DNA of 64,000 nucleotides from Ehretia macrophylla (lineage: Eukaryota > Streptophyta > Magnoliopsida > Boraginales > Ehretiaceae), in NCBI GenBank assembly GCA_037974665.1, contig CM075767.1, positions 25,197,498 to 25,261,497 of the forward strand. The letters are read 5' to 3'. Position 1 is the first letter of the stretch, and every line of letters starts with the position of its first letter. Below are positions 45,898 through 57,857 of this stretch, one piece after another. The position numbers and the translations under genes are program-made. Under the pieces are notes generated by a model, which searched no databases, had not been told where the DNA came from, and saw nothing but the letters and a program-made list of their open reading frames with translations.

Positions 45898-46345
45898 TGA
45901 TAAGGATAAAATTAACTAATTTGATCTCCAGTAAAGTGATTTGAACTATCCAATGTATTCGACGCCCCTCCATGCTAAGATCGTAAGTAGATCAACAGCC
46001 CCGACCTGCGAGCTTTAACCAGAGTAACCTGAGGTCAAACTAATTCATGGCCCAAGGTCCGACCATTACATGGCGTGAGGTTCGACCATTCCCTAACCTC
46101 GTGGCAAGGCGACAGGATCCCGTAAAATCTGAAAAAGTTATCAGATGGAAAGGTATAAATATGGCAATTACACTCACAAAAAAGGTAACTTATCACTCGC
46201 ATACTAGACACTATACTTTCCAAATTATTATCATTCTTAAAGAGAATACTAATTTAAGCATCGGAGTGTTTACGTGGACACGACCCACACCCGTTTCTTT
46301 TGCAGATTAGCTCGGGAAGTACCCGACCAATTTTGATCATCAACA
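45898..46345 (+). repeat. 5' LTR of the Tat-like element (about 448 bp)
   Basis: It begins TGATAAGGATAAAATTAAC where the exon alignment breaks and ends CATCAACA before the PBS. A TATA box (TATAAATA, 46,154-46,161) lies about 190 bp before its end. Part of it (GGTCCGACCATT..CATGGC, CGTGAGGTTCGACC) recurs near 57,280. Confidence 0.65.
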
Positions 46346-46396
46346 CTTGGTGCCGTTTGTCAGAAACGAAGTGTAATCTCATTGAATTTTCACATC

Positions 46397-47070
46397 ATGG
46401 TTAACACACGTAGGAACAATAAAGCCGGTGGACAAGTGTCACCGTCGCCGTAAGGTGACCTAGCTCAATTTGAGCTATCCCCAACAGTAGGAGTGTACCC
46501 TCCTACCAGAACCACACAGCCTATCATACAAGAACCTTAAGCCAATAATTTCCCGGTCCCAACAGTAATTCTAAGACAGAGTCCTCCAGGACAAGCTTCC
46601 ACATCTACACCACAAATCCCAAGCACGGACTTCTTCTTACAGCTTCGTGACACGTTGAACTTCATCCTACAACCCCAAACAGCTCAGCCAGCCCAAAACC
46701 CATATATCCAAATAAACTAAATAGTTCTTCCACCTGCAAACCAAATACTAACTCAAGTGAATGAGCCAATCTGGCCACCACCGGCCGCAGTCGATGAGAT
46801 AGCTTCTTTTGGCCCAACTCGGCGACCTTTTTTTTCCCAGGCCTAGATGACAGGTGACGATACATAATGGGTCAACTACCATGGGTAGAAGGGCCCACAC
46901 CGGGCAAGGACCTCATCCTTTTCGTTCTAAAAATTATGGCAGTACTGAGGCCTCCAGGATACAAACTGTTATCTTTGTCGACCTATGACGAAACGGGTGA
47001 CCCCTCAGATCTTATGGCAGTGTTCCGTCAAAAGATGGACTTCTACGATGTTCCAGATGGGTTGATGTAC
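46397..47070 (+). pseudogene. gag of the Tat-like element, N-terminal part
   Basis: The start MVNTRRNNKAGG lies just after the PBS. A Pro/Gln-rich N-terminal region with stops follows, then after a frameshift the conserved KIMAVLRPPGYKLLSLSTYD, GDPSDLMAVFRQKMDFYDV and DGLMYRA. The frame is cut at 47,071-47,075 by the nested element and continues at 54,498. Confidence 0.82.
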
Positions 47071-47075
47071 CGAGC

Positions 47076-49674
47076 TGTCATGCCCTGAACCCAACCCATC
47101 GCTAGGCTAAGGCCGGAACATGACGTTCAATGCTTAACCCCTACAAGATTTGAGAGTAGCAACCTGGACAGTTATAATATTCCATAAGAAGTTCCAAAAG
47201 ACTTCCAAAATTCTCCCAAAAAACATCGGCCTTACAAGTTTACAACACCCTGTTACATGCTACAATACCTGAGTCCACCTGCCAATATCCCAAGCCTAGG
47301 TCTACTAAGTAGAATAATCCACTTAGCTAGGTATCTAGCTGACCAAAAGAATATTACAATAGATTAAATAGTTCAATTAAACAAAATCATGCTTATTACA
47401 ACAAAGAGTACATCTTCACGGGCAAACATGTAGATCACATAAGCGCGAATCCAACTTATCACATTAATGAAGCTTGCTACCACAAGGGAGCTTGCTTAGC
47501 TAACCTTCACCTAAAATTGTTGAGAGAGGGGTAAGCTAATCCTGCATATAGCTCAGTGAGGATGAAAAGTAAGGAAGAGTTTTCGCAAAGGCTTTATCAT
47601 TTCGCAAACTTCTTCATAAAACCGTGCTATGCATATACAATAGTTAATTAAGTATAACAAAATATCAAGATTAACTTCATACTCGAAGTATAGAGCAATT
47701 AACAAGAATGGAAACAACTAGATTCAAAAGATATGAACAACTCTACTCTCCGAAGACCTCAAGAGACCAAGCGAGATTGGTTGCAAAAAAATAGTATAAC
47801 TTCTTGAACTTGATGGAAATGGCCAATCTCGGGACTTCATAACAAATCTTCCTCAATATGTACAACAAGAGGGCACTCCGGAGATAACCCAAAAATCATG
47901 ATAAGATTCTCCTGGGATAACAAAGAGCTCGGCGAGGTTATACTCCTGAGGTAACAATGAGCCCAGCGGGATAAACAAGAGTTGATTCTCCTAGGGTAAC
48001 AAAGAGCTCGACGAGATTATACTCTCGAGGTAACAATGAGCCTAGCGAGATAAACAAAAGCCTATTCTCCTAGGGTAACAAAGAACTTGGCAAGGTTATA
48101 CTCCCGAGGTAACAATGAGCCTAGCGAGAGTAATAACGTGGCAAGAAACCAAGAAGATATTTGTACGTATTCAAGAGGTCACTTCCATCATCAAAGTAGT
48201 GTTATGCTTTGGTCCGTACCATACTTTTTCTTATAGATTATCAAACTAGATAGAGCATGTTTATAAGCAATTAGCAAGTAACAAGTATATTCGAGCATAA
48301 TCCAAGCATGTTCAAGTATATTTCATTTGCATAACATATAAGCATATAATCGTAAGTGCACCATGAAACCAGTACCCATCATGCTTGAAGTTATAAAAAG
48401 TAGCAAGTATATTCGAGTATTCACATGATCCAAGCTTAATCAAGCATACTTAAGCATTTGTTATATGGCCTAACAAGTAAGCACGTAAGTACCTTGCATG
48501 TATAAACACTAATAGTGCCACAAATAAGGCCTTTTAATGGTTATTGATCATGCTTGATAAAAGACATCAATATTGCCTACGTTCTATAGTTTCCTAAGCA
48601 ACATATAGAAGTTAGCAACTACCTAGCCTCCAAACCAAGGCACAAAATCAAAATTAAATTATACTATGATAACCTAGGGTTCGATATGGGTCTAACACTT
48701 CCGACCGTGCTCCAATCTGACATCCGTAGCTCCCGGAATCATTAAAACAAATTCAATTCATTTTGGTCAAACAAAGGCCTCACCAGTGGACGAGTGGTCC
48801 TCCACCGGTCGACCGGTGGATGGAGGGCCCCCAGTTGTGCTGTTTACGGGACAGAACAACCTTCTACCAACAATCATCCATACAACAACCCAGCCTTCTA
48901 CTCACAACCAAGCATGCTCAATGTAGTTTATTAGGCATCATATAAGGGTTCAAATATCAACCAACACACCCCATATCAACAATTAACGTCAAATCCACCT
49001 AGATTTCATTATAGCTCAAACACACCTTAATGCTCAAATCTTTCATCAAACTTCAACATATATAAACAAGATGAACTCCAACACATATCAAAACACTTTG
49101 TATGAGATTAGAAAACCTTTTGAAAGAATCCCTCACTTTGATTTTCAAAATTGAAAGCAAGAAAAGTGTTGGATCTAGCTAAAAATTGCAAGAGAAGCTC
49201 AAGATTGGTTTGAAAATGGCTTAATCTCTTTTTTCCTTCTCTTTTTCTTCTTCCTTTCTCTTTTTTCCTTTAGAAATCGTGTAGTGTAGTATGTGTGTGT
49301 GTGTATGTTACTGCATTTGGTATTTGTATGTGTGGTGTATTGTGTGTGTGTTTTGTTAGGTGAGATATTTCTAAAAATGACCAATTACCCATTTTCCCTT
49401 CTAACTTAAATGCTTATTTCTAGTTTGCCACCTTGTTTTATTTCAACCATTTTAGTTAGCTATTGTGATTGGGTAGTAATTAAATAATGCCTACAATACC
49501 TAAAACATCCAAATGCATGTTATTGAATTTAAATGCACGTTAAATGATGTAAGTGCACATAAAACGATATAAATGTACATTAATTGATATAAATGCGTAT
49601 TAAATGATGCAAAATTATATGAAATGCTATGAAATGCACACGAGCTCTGTACAGGCTCTGTATGGGGACTCACA
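47076..49674 (-). repeat. 3' LTR of the gag-only element
   Basis: On the minus strand it runs from TGTGAGTCCCC (49,674) to CAGGGCATGACA (47,076). It has the same sub-structure as the 5' LTR, including the perfect palindrome TCCACCGGTCGACCGGTGGA (48,801-48,820) and the 84-bp tandem units (about 47,906-48,135). Confidence 0.92.
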
Positions 49675-49689
49675 TCCTCCCCTCCTTAA
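49675..49689 (-). other. Polypurine tract of the gag-only element
   Basis: The minus strand reads TTAAGGAGGGGAGGA directly before the LTR start TGTGAGTCCCC. Confidence 0.85.
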
Positions 49690-50330
49690 CAGAATTGTGT
49701 CATCGCAATTCTTGCTTCATTCTCGGAATAACTCGAATGTTGAAAGTAATCCCAGCAATCCCAACCAAACGAATAAGAATTTGCTTCCATGAAAATAGCC
49801 AGACACTACGGATGCAACACTGCTTATAAGAATTCCAATGACCGTCAAGGAAGAATGCCCATTACAACAGCTGCCAAATAGGAATGCTGAACAAGAATAC
49901 CTCGACTAAGACCAAACAAGAATTTCGTAAAGGAATGGCACATAAGTGAATCGTATAAGGATTCCAGATAAGGATGTCGAACACCGAAGACCAAATACCA
50001 ATGAGAATTCCCCGAATAAGAAAACCAAAATAGGAGCACTGAGTATGAATACCATATGAAAATACTGAAGAAGAATACCTATAAGAATTCCAGAATAAGA
50101 ATGCCCTAAAGAAGAACACTGATTGAAAATACCAAATAAGAGTCCCGGATAAGAATACCACCGAAGAATACCAAATAAGAGCTCCATAGAAGAATACCCA
50201 AGACGAACATTAGATAAGTCGAGACCAACAGCAATCTTTGATCCTTCCTCTGGTTTTCTCACATTTCAGTTCTACATACTACCCAGTCACAATATTCAAT
50301 TTCATGCTAACTTTAATAATGTAGGGTAAT
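49690..50330 (-). repeat. Degenerate AATAAGAATxCC repeats between gag and PPT
   Basis: From about 49,860 to 50,220 the plus strand repeats variants of AAGAATACCAAATAAGA at irregular 17-33-bp spacing. It takes the place where pol would be. The overlapping Phe/Tyr-rich frames (49,862-50,262 minus) are products of this repeat. Confidence 0.65.
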
Positions 50331-50459
50331 TTATCGACTTGTATATCAACAAATTGCATTCAAGGAAATATGATAAAAGGATGAATAACCGAAGTTAAAC
50401 AATACTCTAGCCATTAGTTTAAAATTAAAATCTACATTTAACCGCGGTTGTTGCCTCTG

Positions 50460-51534
50460 GAGGTCCCCCTTGATCCATTGCATAACCTCAGGTCTGAACT
50501 CTATGAGCTGGAGCATTTCTTGCAGGCTGTCTCGGTCTACTTTTACCCAGCCATTTAGGGCATTCCTTAGCTCGGTGTTGGTCACTTCCACACCCAATGC
50601 ACCTACCAGACTTTCTCCAACACTCGACTTCAGTGTGCCCCTTCCGGTTGTAATGATTGCACATAACCTTCTGAGAGGTAGCTGCATTGCCTGATGATCC
50701 TTGAGTTGTCTTGGTAATGAAGGCACTAAGTTGTGTTCTTGTAGCAACGGGTGGCTCTTGACTCTAGGCCGGATAGGGTCCTTGTGGTATATGAGATAGG
50801 AACGGCCTTTTGTTGCCTTGACTTGGCCCACTTCGGGTTTCAAGTTACTTCTACTCAACACGGGATGCCGAGTCTAACATATCACTGTATGATGTGAAGC
50901 GATATGAAGCTAGGAAATCCTGAATCTCGGGCCTTAATCCTCGAACAAATTGCTTGATCCTCCTGTTTTCCGTCTGGACCAACTCAGGGAGGTAATGAGA
51001 AAGCCTATTAAAACGAGCTTCATATTGAACCACAGACATCCCATCTTGTTTCAAAGTAAGAAACTCTTCTTCTTTCCTCTCTCGGGCTACTTCCGTAATG
51101 TAATTCTCCTTGAAGGATTTGACGAAATTAGCCTAAGTGACGGGTGTGCCATTACACTCCCAACAAAGCTTTTTCTACTCTCCACCATGTTCCGCATCTT
51201 CTTCTAACAAGAACAATGTGAAAACCACCTTTCTTTCATCACGGTAATCAAGAGCAGCATATATCTTTTCAACTTTAGCCAACTAGGCTTCGGTTTTTCT
51301 ATCATCGGGTTCACCAAGGAACTTGGGAGATCTATAGCTCAAGAAATCCTTCAATGTATTATCTCTGTTTCCCCTATTATTGTCCACTGCTCCCATTGCT
51401 TGGTTCTCTATGATCTGACTCATTCTACCCACGGCGGTTGCCATCAAACCAAACATCCCCCTTCCAGGATTTGCTTGCTCATCATTCTCTGCCTTTTGAG
51501 TCCCAGTGTTCCTATGAATGTTATGCCCTGCCAT
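50460..51534 (-). pseudogene. gag of the gag-only LTR element
   Basis: The frame begins MAGHNIHRNTGTQKAENDE, has MFGLMATAVGRMSQIIENQ and FLSYRSPKFLGEPDD, then LAKVEKIYAALDYRDERKVV, QDGMSVVQYEARFNRLSHYL and RRIKQFVRGLRPEIQDFL, all in one phase. CCHC-type zinc knuckles follow at 50,661-50,560: the second is perfect (CIGCGSDQHRAKEC), the first has Tyr in place of its second Cys. Three TAG stops (51,283; 51,175; 51,133) stand where related gags have Trp, so G-to-A change explains them. The protein would coat element RNA. No pol follows. Confidence 0.85.
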
Positions 51535-51854
51535 CTATGGTATGGATGCCATTCATGGTTATATGGTATGTATGCATTATGTGAAACATAAGTTATATGA
51601 AATGTATGCATGATATGAAACAAGAATACATGTCCTATCAATACTCATAATCTTGCAAATATTATAATTATGTCTAACATATGGATTTCATATAAGCAAG
51701 AAACATTTATGGCATGATAGGCACGTAAGACTCACACAAGCACGTATATCACGTAAGTTCACATAAGCACATATAGCCACCCAAGTATGTTCCCATCCTA
51801 AGTCTCCTACCCGCAGACCAGGGGTTCTAAACCTAGCTTGCGCCTAGCTAATGA

Positions 51855-51871
51855 GCTAAGCTCTGATACCA
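51855..51871 (-). other. Primer binding site, tRNA-iMet type
   Basis: The minus strand reads TGGTATCAGAGCTTAGC, 7 bases after the LTR end. TGGTATCAGAGC matches the initiator tRNA-Met primer complement. Confidence 0.88.
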
Positions 51872-51878
51872 CTCTAAG

Positions 51879-54492
51879 TATCACGCCCCGAACCCAACCC
51901 ATCGCTAGGCTAAGGCCGAAACATCACATTCAATGCTTAACCCCTACAAGATTTGAGAGGAGCAACCTGGACAGTTATAATATTCCACAAGAAGTTCCAA
52001 AAGACTTCCAAAATTCTCCCCAAAAACATCGGCCTTACAAGTTTACAACACCCTGTTACATGCTACAATACCCGACTCCATTTACCAATATCCTAAGCCT
52101 AGGTCTATTAAGTAGAGTAATCCACTTAGCTAGGTATCTAGCTGACCAAAAGAATATTACAACAGATTAAATAGTTCAATTAATCAAAATCATGCTTATT
52201 ACAACAAAGAGTACATCATCACAGGAAAGCATATAGACCACATAAGTGGGAATCCAACTCATTATATCAATAAAGCTTGCTACCATAAGGGAGCTTGCTT
52301 GGCTAACCTTCACCTAAAATTGTTGAAAGAGGGGTGAGCTAATCCTGCATATAGTTTAGTGAGGATGAAAAATAAGGAAGAGTTTTCGCAAACACTTTAT
52401 CATTTCGCAAACTTCTTCATAAAATCGTGACATGCATATACAATAGTTAATTAAGTATAACAAAATATCAAGATTAACTTCATACTCGAAGTATAAAGAA
52501 ATTAACAAGAATGGAAACAACTAGATTCAAAAGAAATGAGCAACTCTTCTCTCCGAGGACCTCAAGGGACCAAGCGAGATTGGTTGCAAAGAAAGAGTAT
52601 AACTTCTTGAACTTGATAGAGATGGCCAGTCTCGGGACTTCATAACAAATCTTCATCAATATGTACAACAAGAGGGCACTCCGGAGATAACCTAAAAATC
52701 ATGATAAGATTCCCCTGGGGTAACAAAGAGCTCGGTGAGGTTATACTCCCGAGGTAACAATGAGCCTAGCGGGATAAACAAGAGTTGATTCTCCTAGGGT
52801 AACAAAGAGCTTGGCGAGATTATAGTCTTGAGGTAGCAATGAGCCTAGCGAGATAAACAAGAGCCTATTCTCCTAGGGTAACAAAGAACTCGGCGAGGTT
52901 ATACTCCCGAGGTAATAATGAGCCTAGCAAAAGTAATAACGTGGCAAGAAACCGAGATGATGTTCGTACGGATTCAAGAGGTCACTTCCACCATCAAAGT
53001 AGTGTTGTGCTTTGGTGCGTACCACACTTCTTCTCATAGATTATCGAACTAGATAGAGCATGTTTATAAGTAATTAACAAGTAGCAAGTATATTCGAGCA
53101 TAATTGAAGCATGTTCAAGTATATTTCATGTGCATAACATATAAGCGTATAATCGTAAGTGCATCATTTAGACAACCATGAAACCAGTACCCATCATGCT
53201 TGAAGTTATAAAAAGTAGCAAGTATATTCGAGTATTCACATGATCCAAGCTTAATCAAGCATACTTAAGCATTTGTTATATGGCCTAACAAGTAAGCATG
53301 TAAGCACCTTGCATGTATAAACACTAATAGTGCCACAAATAAGGCCTCTTAATGGTTATTGATCATGCTTGATAAAAGACATCAATATTGCCTACGTTTC
53401 ATAGCTTCCTAAGCAACATATAGAAGTTAACAACTACTTAGCCTCCAAACCAAGGCACAAATTCACAATTAAATTCTACTATGATAAGCTAGGGTTTGAT
53501 ATGAGTCTAACGCTTCCGACCGTGCCCCAATTCGACATCCGTAGCTACCGAAATCACTAAAACAAATTCAATGCATTTTGGTCAAACAGAGGCCTCACCA
53601 GCGGACGAGGGGTCTTCCATCGGTCAACCGGTGGAGGGGGGGTCCCCTGGTCGGGCTGTTTACGGGACAGAACAACCTTTTACCAACAATCATCCATACA
53701 ATAACCCAACTTTCTACTTACAATCAAGCATGCTCAAGGTAGTTTATTAGGCATCATATAAGGGTTCAGACATCAACCAACACACCCTATATCAACAATT
53801 AACATCAAACCCACCTAGAATCCATTATAGCTCAAACACACCTTAATGCTCAAATCTTTCATCAAACTCCAACATATATTCATATATAAACAAGATGAAC
53901 TCCAACACATATCAAAATACCTTGAATGCGATTAAAAAACCTTTTGAAGAATCCCTCACCTTGATTTCGAAATTGAAAGCAAGAAAAGTGTTAGATCTAG
54001 CTAGAAATTGCCAGAGAAGCTCAAGATTGGTTTGAAAATGGCTTAATCTCCTTTTTCCTTCTCTTTTTCTTCTTCATTTCTCTTATTTTCTCTCCAAATC
54101 GTGTAGTGTAGTGTGTGTGTGTGTGTTGTTACGTTTTATATGTGTGTGTGTGGTGTATTGTGTGTATGTTTTGTTAGGTGAGATATTTCTAACAAGGACC
54201 AATTACCCATTTGCCCTTCTAACTTAAATGCTTATTTCTATTTTGCCACCTTGTTTTATTTCTACCATTTTAGTTTGCTATTGTGATTGGGTAGTAATTA
54301 AATAATGCCTACGATACCTAAAACATCCAAATGCACGTTATTGAATTTAAATGCAAGTTAAACGATGCAAGTGCACATAAAATGATGTAAATGTACATTA
54401 ATTGATATAAATGCATATTAAATGATGCAAAATTATATAAAATGCTATGAAATGCACACGAGCTCTGTACGGGCTCTTTATGGGGCCTCACA
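51879..54492 (-). repeat. 5' LTR of the gag-only element
   Basis: On the minus strand it runs from TGTGAGGCCCC (54,492) to GGGGCGTGATA (51,879; the last CA has become TA). It has the AAATGCACGTT-type array near its start, a CA-rich promoter-like tract (about 54,110-54,165), an imperfect 20-bp palindrome at 53,616-53,635 and three units of about 84 bp (about 52,703-52,935). Confidence 0.92.
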
Positions 54493-54497
54493 CGAGC

Positions 54498-55116
54498 CTT
54501 CCTAACCACTTTGATAGAAGCAGCTTAACGGTGGTATATTGGCTTGGAGCCAAACTCCATTGAGGATTTTGATCATCTCTCCGAGGCCTTCGTCGACAGG
54601 TTTGTAAGTAGCAAAAAGCCTACTTGGCATACGGTGACCCTGTTAAACATCAAGCAAGGCCATAAGAAATCTCTTAGATCTTATTGTATCGGATTCAACC
54701 AGGCGGCCTTGGAGATCACCGACCTGGATAATAAGTTCTTGGTATTGGCATTTATGAAGGGTCTTCGGAATAGAACATTTTTGTCATCTTTAGCAAGGAA
54801 GACCCCGAAGACGTTGACGAATGTGATGGCAAAAGTGAAGAGGCACATACATTCAGAGGAGTTAATCAATGCCCAGAAGGAGAAGGATAAGTTGATGAAG
54901 AAATCGGGAAATAACTTCCGAAATGATAAGGGGAAGACTGATTCTCGAGCTCAGTCCAACTCTCGACCTCAGCCCAACAGCAAGTCAAAGGAAGATGATC
55001 AGCCTAGATTCCAGAACTTCGCACCTCTAAACACCCCGAGAGGGGAAATATATGCAGCAATCAGAAATAGGTTCACCATCAAGCCACCGTTGTCGATGAG
55101 GGCGGGGCCTGACTAG
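54498..55116 (+). pseudogene. gag of the Tat-like element, C-terminal part
   Basis: Directly after the second TSD copy the gag frame continues in the same phase (FLTTLIEAA, stop, RWYIGLEPNSIEDFDHL) and then is open from 54,544: LSEAFVDRFVSSKKPTWHT, SLRSYCIGFNQAALEITDL, LVLAFMKGLRN, ending in a Lys/Ser/Gln-rich basic tail. This is the typical gag capsid region of Tat-group elements. A single TAA (from 54,528) breaks it. Confidence 0.85.
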
Positions 55117-55339
55117 AGACCTTAGGATAAATTTTTTCGTTATCACAATGATCATCGGCATATGACTGATAACTATCGGGAGCTCAAGAACAAGATTGAG
55201 GCTCTAATTTGGCAAGGCCACTTAGGGCAATACATAAGGAGGGAGAATGTTCCCGAGTTCAAGAAAGAGAGAGAGAAAAAGGTGTAAGAGAGAGCGTAGC
55301 CTTTGACGGGAACAATGAGGACCTGTTAGGGATATAGAT

Positions 55340-55900
55340 ATGATCACTAGAGGCATGACCTCGGGAAGAGAGAACAAGGCAGCAAGGGCGGCATACCGAA
55401 GGTCGGGTAGGCACGACTTTCCCTTGAAGAGACAACGCTTGAACGAGAAGATCACTTTCGCAAATGCCGACTTGTTGGGTCTGATCGTCCCTCACAATGA
55501 CCCATTTCTCATTGTCTCCCAGATAGGGGATGTATTGGTCAGGAGGATTATGGTCGATACAGGTAGTTTAGCTTAGGTGTTGTTCTATCAAGCTTTTCAG
55601 AGGATCAGCTTAAGCAGGGGTAGTTTGAGACCCATGAATGGGATGCTGTTAGGTTTCACTGGAGAAGAATTCTGGTCTGAGGGGGTCATCACTTTGACCC
55701 TCACGCTAGGCGGATGATATTGGGCTCGGATTGAACCGCTGGAGTTCATTGTTATTGTTTGCCCGTCGGCTTACAACGCCATCCTGGGGAGAGTGGCTTT
55801 GGCAAAGTTTCGAGCGGTGGTGCCGACCTATCACTTGACATTAAAATATCCGACCTCATTGGGAATAGCCACGGTTCAAGCTAACCAGATAAAGGCCTAG
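55340..55900 (+). pseudogene. Aspartic protease of the Tat-like element
   Basis: NDPFLIVSQIGDVLVRRIMV precedes the retropepsin active site DTGS (about 55,556-55,567), followed by VLFYQAFQRISLS and GEEFWSEGVITLTLTLG. After TAG codons the block FIVIVCPSAYNAILGRVALA (about 55,747-55,806) is the usual second protease motif. Stop codons inactivate it. Confidence 0.82.
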
Positions 55901-56154
55901 GAATGTTATAGAGCCGTTTTGAGCATCTAGAAGGTGGAGCCGTGGCAGATCGAGGTTCCAGAGAAGAAGGCCAAGAAAGGTAAGGAAGTGAAGAAAGCCA
56001 CCCCGATTGAGGAGTTGGTAGAAGTCGAGGTTGGAGTGAACAAGATGGTCAAACTCGACAGTGAGATCAGTCTAGACATGAAAGAAAGGCTTAAAGAAGA
56101 AGTTGACCGAGGCGAAAAGGCTGTGGTCATGCTTCCAGATAACCTATAGGGCTA

Positions 56155-56597
56155 GAGGACAATGCCTAGCTCAGTTACCGGGGAGATACCTTACAGCCTA
56201 ACCTTCGGGATAAATGTGGTTCTTCTAATCGAGGTCAGCTTGCTGACCCCTAGGGTCCTCGCCTATGAGGAAGAAGTCAATAACCAGGCTCTCAGGGAAG
56301 ACCTGGACCTGGCAGAAGAATGCTGAGAGAAGGCTCAAATCAAGATATTAGCAAGGAAGCAAGCGATGTCTCAGAGCTTCTCCAAGAAGGTTCATCCCCG
56401 AGCTATGAAAAAATGAGATATAGTCTTAAAGAAGGCTGGCTTTAAGACCAACCATACACAGGATAAGCTTGAGCCTAATTGGGAAGGACCTTACCATGTG
56501 ATCGAAGAGATCGTGCCGGGCACATACAAGTCAGCCGAGGTTGGTAGGAGAGAGTTGATGAACGCCTGGAATATTCAAAAGTTAAAGAAATATTAAG
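56155..56597 (+). pseudogene. Integrase C-terminal end of the Tat-like element
   Basis: GEIPYSLTFGINVVLLIEVS, then LREDLDLAEE and KLEPNWEGPYHVIEEIVPGT, and finally NAWNIQKLKKY before TAA (56,595-56,597) are the conserved end of Tat-group polyproteins. It follows the pro-RT linker (55,934-56,149) almost directly, so about 3 kb encoding RT, RNase H and the integrase core has been deleted near 56,150. Confidence 0.82.
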
Positions 56598-57264
56598 TGT
56601 AAATGTTGTAGCGACCTTATAAAGTTTTCCCAGTATTATTAATGAAGAAACAACTTTTTCCCCCAAACTATTCTCAGGAAGATCAAACTTCGTTCATATG
56701 AACAATGACACCAAATCGAACTGCTACTGTATGGCAAACAAATCACGAGTTGAACTTCATTCGTATGAACAGCGTCACCAAGCCGAACTGCTACCGTATG
56801 GCAAACAGCTCACGAGCTGAACTCCGATCATATGACCAATGACACCGAGCTGAGCTACTGCCGTATAGAGGATGAACTCTAAATCGAGGTTGCTTTCATA
56901 AAGTCGACACTTAGGCGTAAAATTACTTTGACCTAAGCCAAATTCATAGGCAAATGACCTGACATCACTAAAAAGGATCCACTGTTAAATTATACTCTTC
57001 TCAGGTCAAGAACAAATTAAAGGCGTTGTAATCACTATAGGAGCTAAAAGTACATAGTAAAAGAAGTGAATTGATATAAGGGAAGTTGTGAATTCCATTA
57101 ATAAAGAAAAGTATTATATAGGGAAATGGCGGACAGAAATACAACAAGTGCTAATCTATTCCTCGGGGTGCTAGTCCTGACATTCTTGGTCAACATTCTG
57201 ACCAGTTAAGGCCATGATCACCGGTGAACTGATAGTATTCGGCGTCAAGAAAAGAGAAGTTGAA
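56598..57264 (+). other. 3' non-coding region of the Tat-like element
   Basis: After the pol stop there are three loose repeats of about 60 bp containing TATGAACAA(T/C)G(A/T)CACC(A/G)A and CGAACTGCTAC (56,690-56,870), then AT-rich sequence. No PPT or LTR start could be fixed with confidence. Confidence 0.55.
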
Positions 57265-57398
57265 ATGGAGGTTATGGACACCCCGAGGTCCGACCATTTC
57301 ATGGCCTGAGGTATGACTATTCGCCGACCTCGTGGCAAGAGTTTCATGTATATCCAAATGATGATTATTATTTTTTTGGAGTTGGTTAATTATACTAA

Positions 57399-57857
57399 GG
57401 TTTTGTTTGGACTAGGTGATTAAGAAGGGGGAGGGGGAGGGAAATGATTTAATTTGGGGTGATTTTTAATTATTTTCTCTTGTTTGGATTGGAGAGTTTG
57501 AGGTGATTGGGTTGTGAGGGTTTTCTAAAATTATTTAACATAATGATTTTGTAATTATCCCAAATTGGGGTAAATTCGGGTGATTTCATCTAAACTATTA
57601 CACAATGTTTATATACCATTTTATTTATTATAATTATACCCTTCAAAAGGACCAAAATGTCAAATATTTATAAAACTTATCCTTTAGTTTCATTTCCTTT
57701 TCAATCCAAATAAAAAATACACATAATTTTTTGTGAACATTTCTTTTATAATTTTACTCAATCTAAAAAAAACATAATCATGTCTATCATTTTATTTTAT
57801 TATTGACTTCTTCCATTTTCTTTATTATTTTTTTCCTTCTGAATCCAAATAAGCCCT
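57399..57857. mobile_element. MITE-like element with short TIRs
   Basis: The left end GGTTTTGTTTGGACTAGG and the inverse of the right end, GGGCTTATTTGGATTCAG, are imperfect inverted repeats of about 18 bp around about 430 bp of AT-rich DNA. Such (C/T)TTGTTTGGA ends are common in PIF/Harbinger- or hAT-type plant MITEs. Flanks are TAA on the left and TTA on the right, so the duplication is not exact. Confidence 0.5.

Larger units (their letters stand above)
47071..54497 (-). mobile_element. Complete gag-only LTR retrotransposon nested in the Tat-like gag
   Basis: Two LTRs (51,879-54,492 and 47,076-49,674; 2,614 and 2,599 bp) flank 2,204 bp that contain PBS, gag and PPT but no protease, RT or integrase. 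The 5-bp TSD CGAGC is perfect (47,071-47,075 and 54,493-54,497). LTRs differ by roughly 6 percent over the first 130 bp by eye. Its organisation matches the terminal-repeat/gag elements described in plants, which need enzymes from an autonomous partner. Confidence 0.92.
45898..57343 (+). mobile_element. Tat-like Ty3/gypsy element, deleted and split by a nested LTR element
   Basis: On the plus strand: 5' LTR (45,898-46,345), PBS (TGGTGCCGTTTGTC, from 46,348), gag (46,397-47,070 and 54,498-55,116), protease (55,340-55,900), end of integrase (about 56,155-56,595), non-coding 3' region and a fragment of 3' LTR (about 57,265-57,343, matching 46,041-46,108). The RT, RNase H and integrase core are missing. 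The gag wording and PBS point to the Tat/Retand group. A complete minus-strand element is inserted in gag. Confidence 0.78.

Noticed and set aside
49862-50262. Overlapping minus-strand frames of 99 and 118 codons rich in Phe, Tyr and Ile
   Set aside because: All frames of the AATAAGAAT repeat look alike; no start or domain supports a gene.
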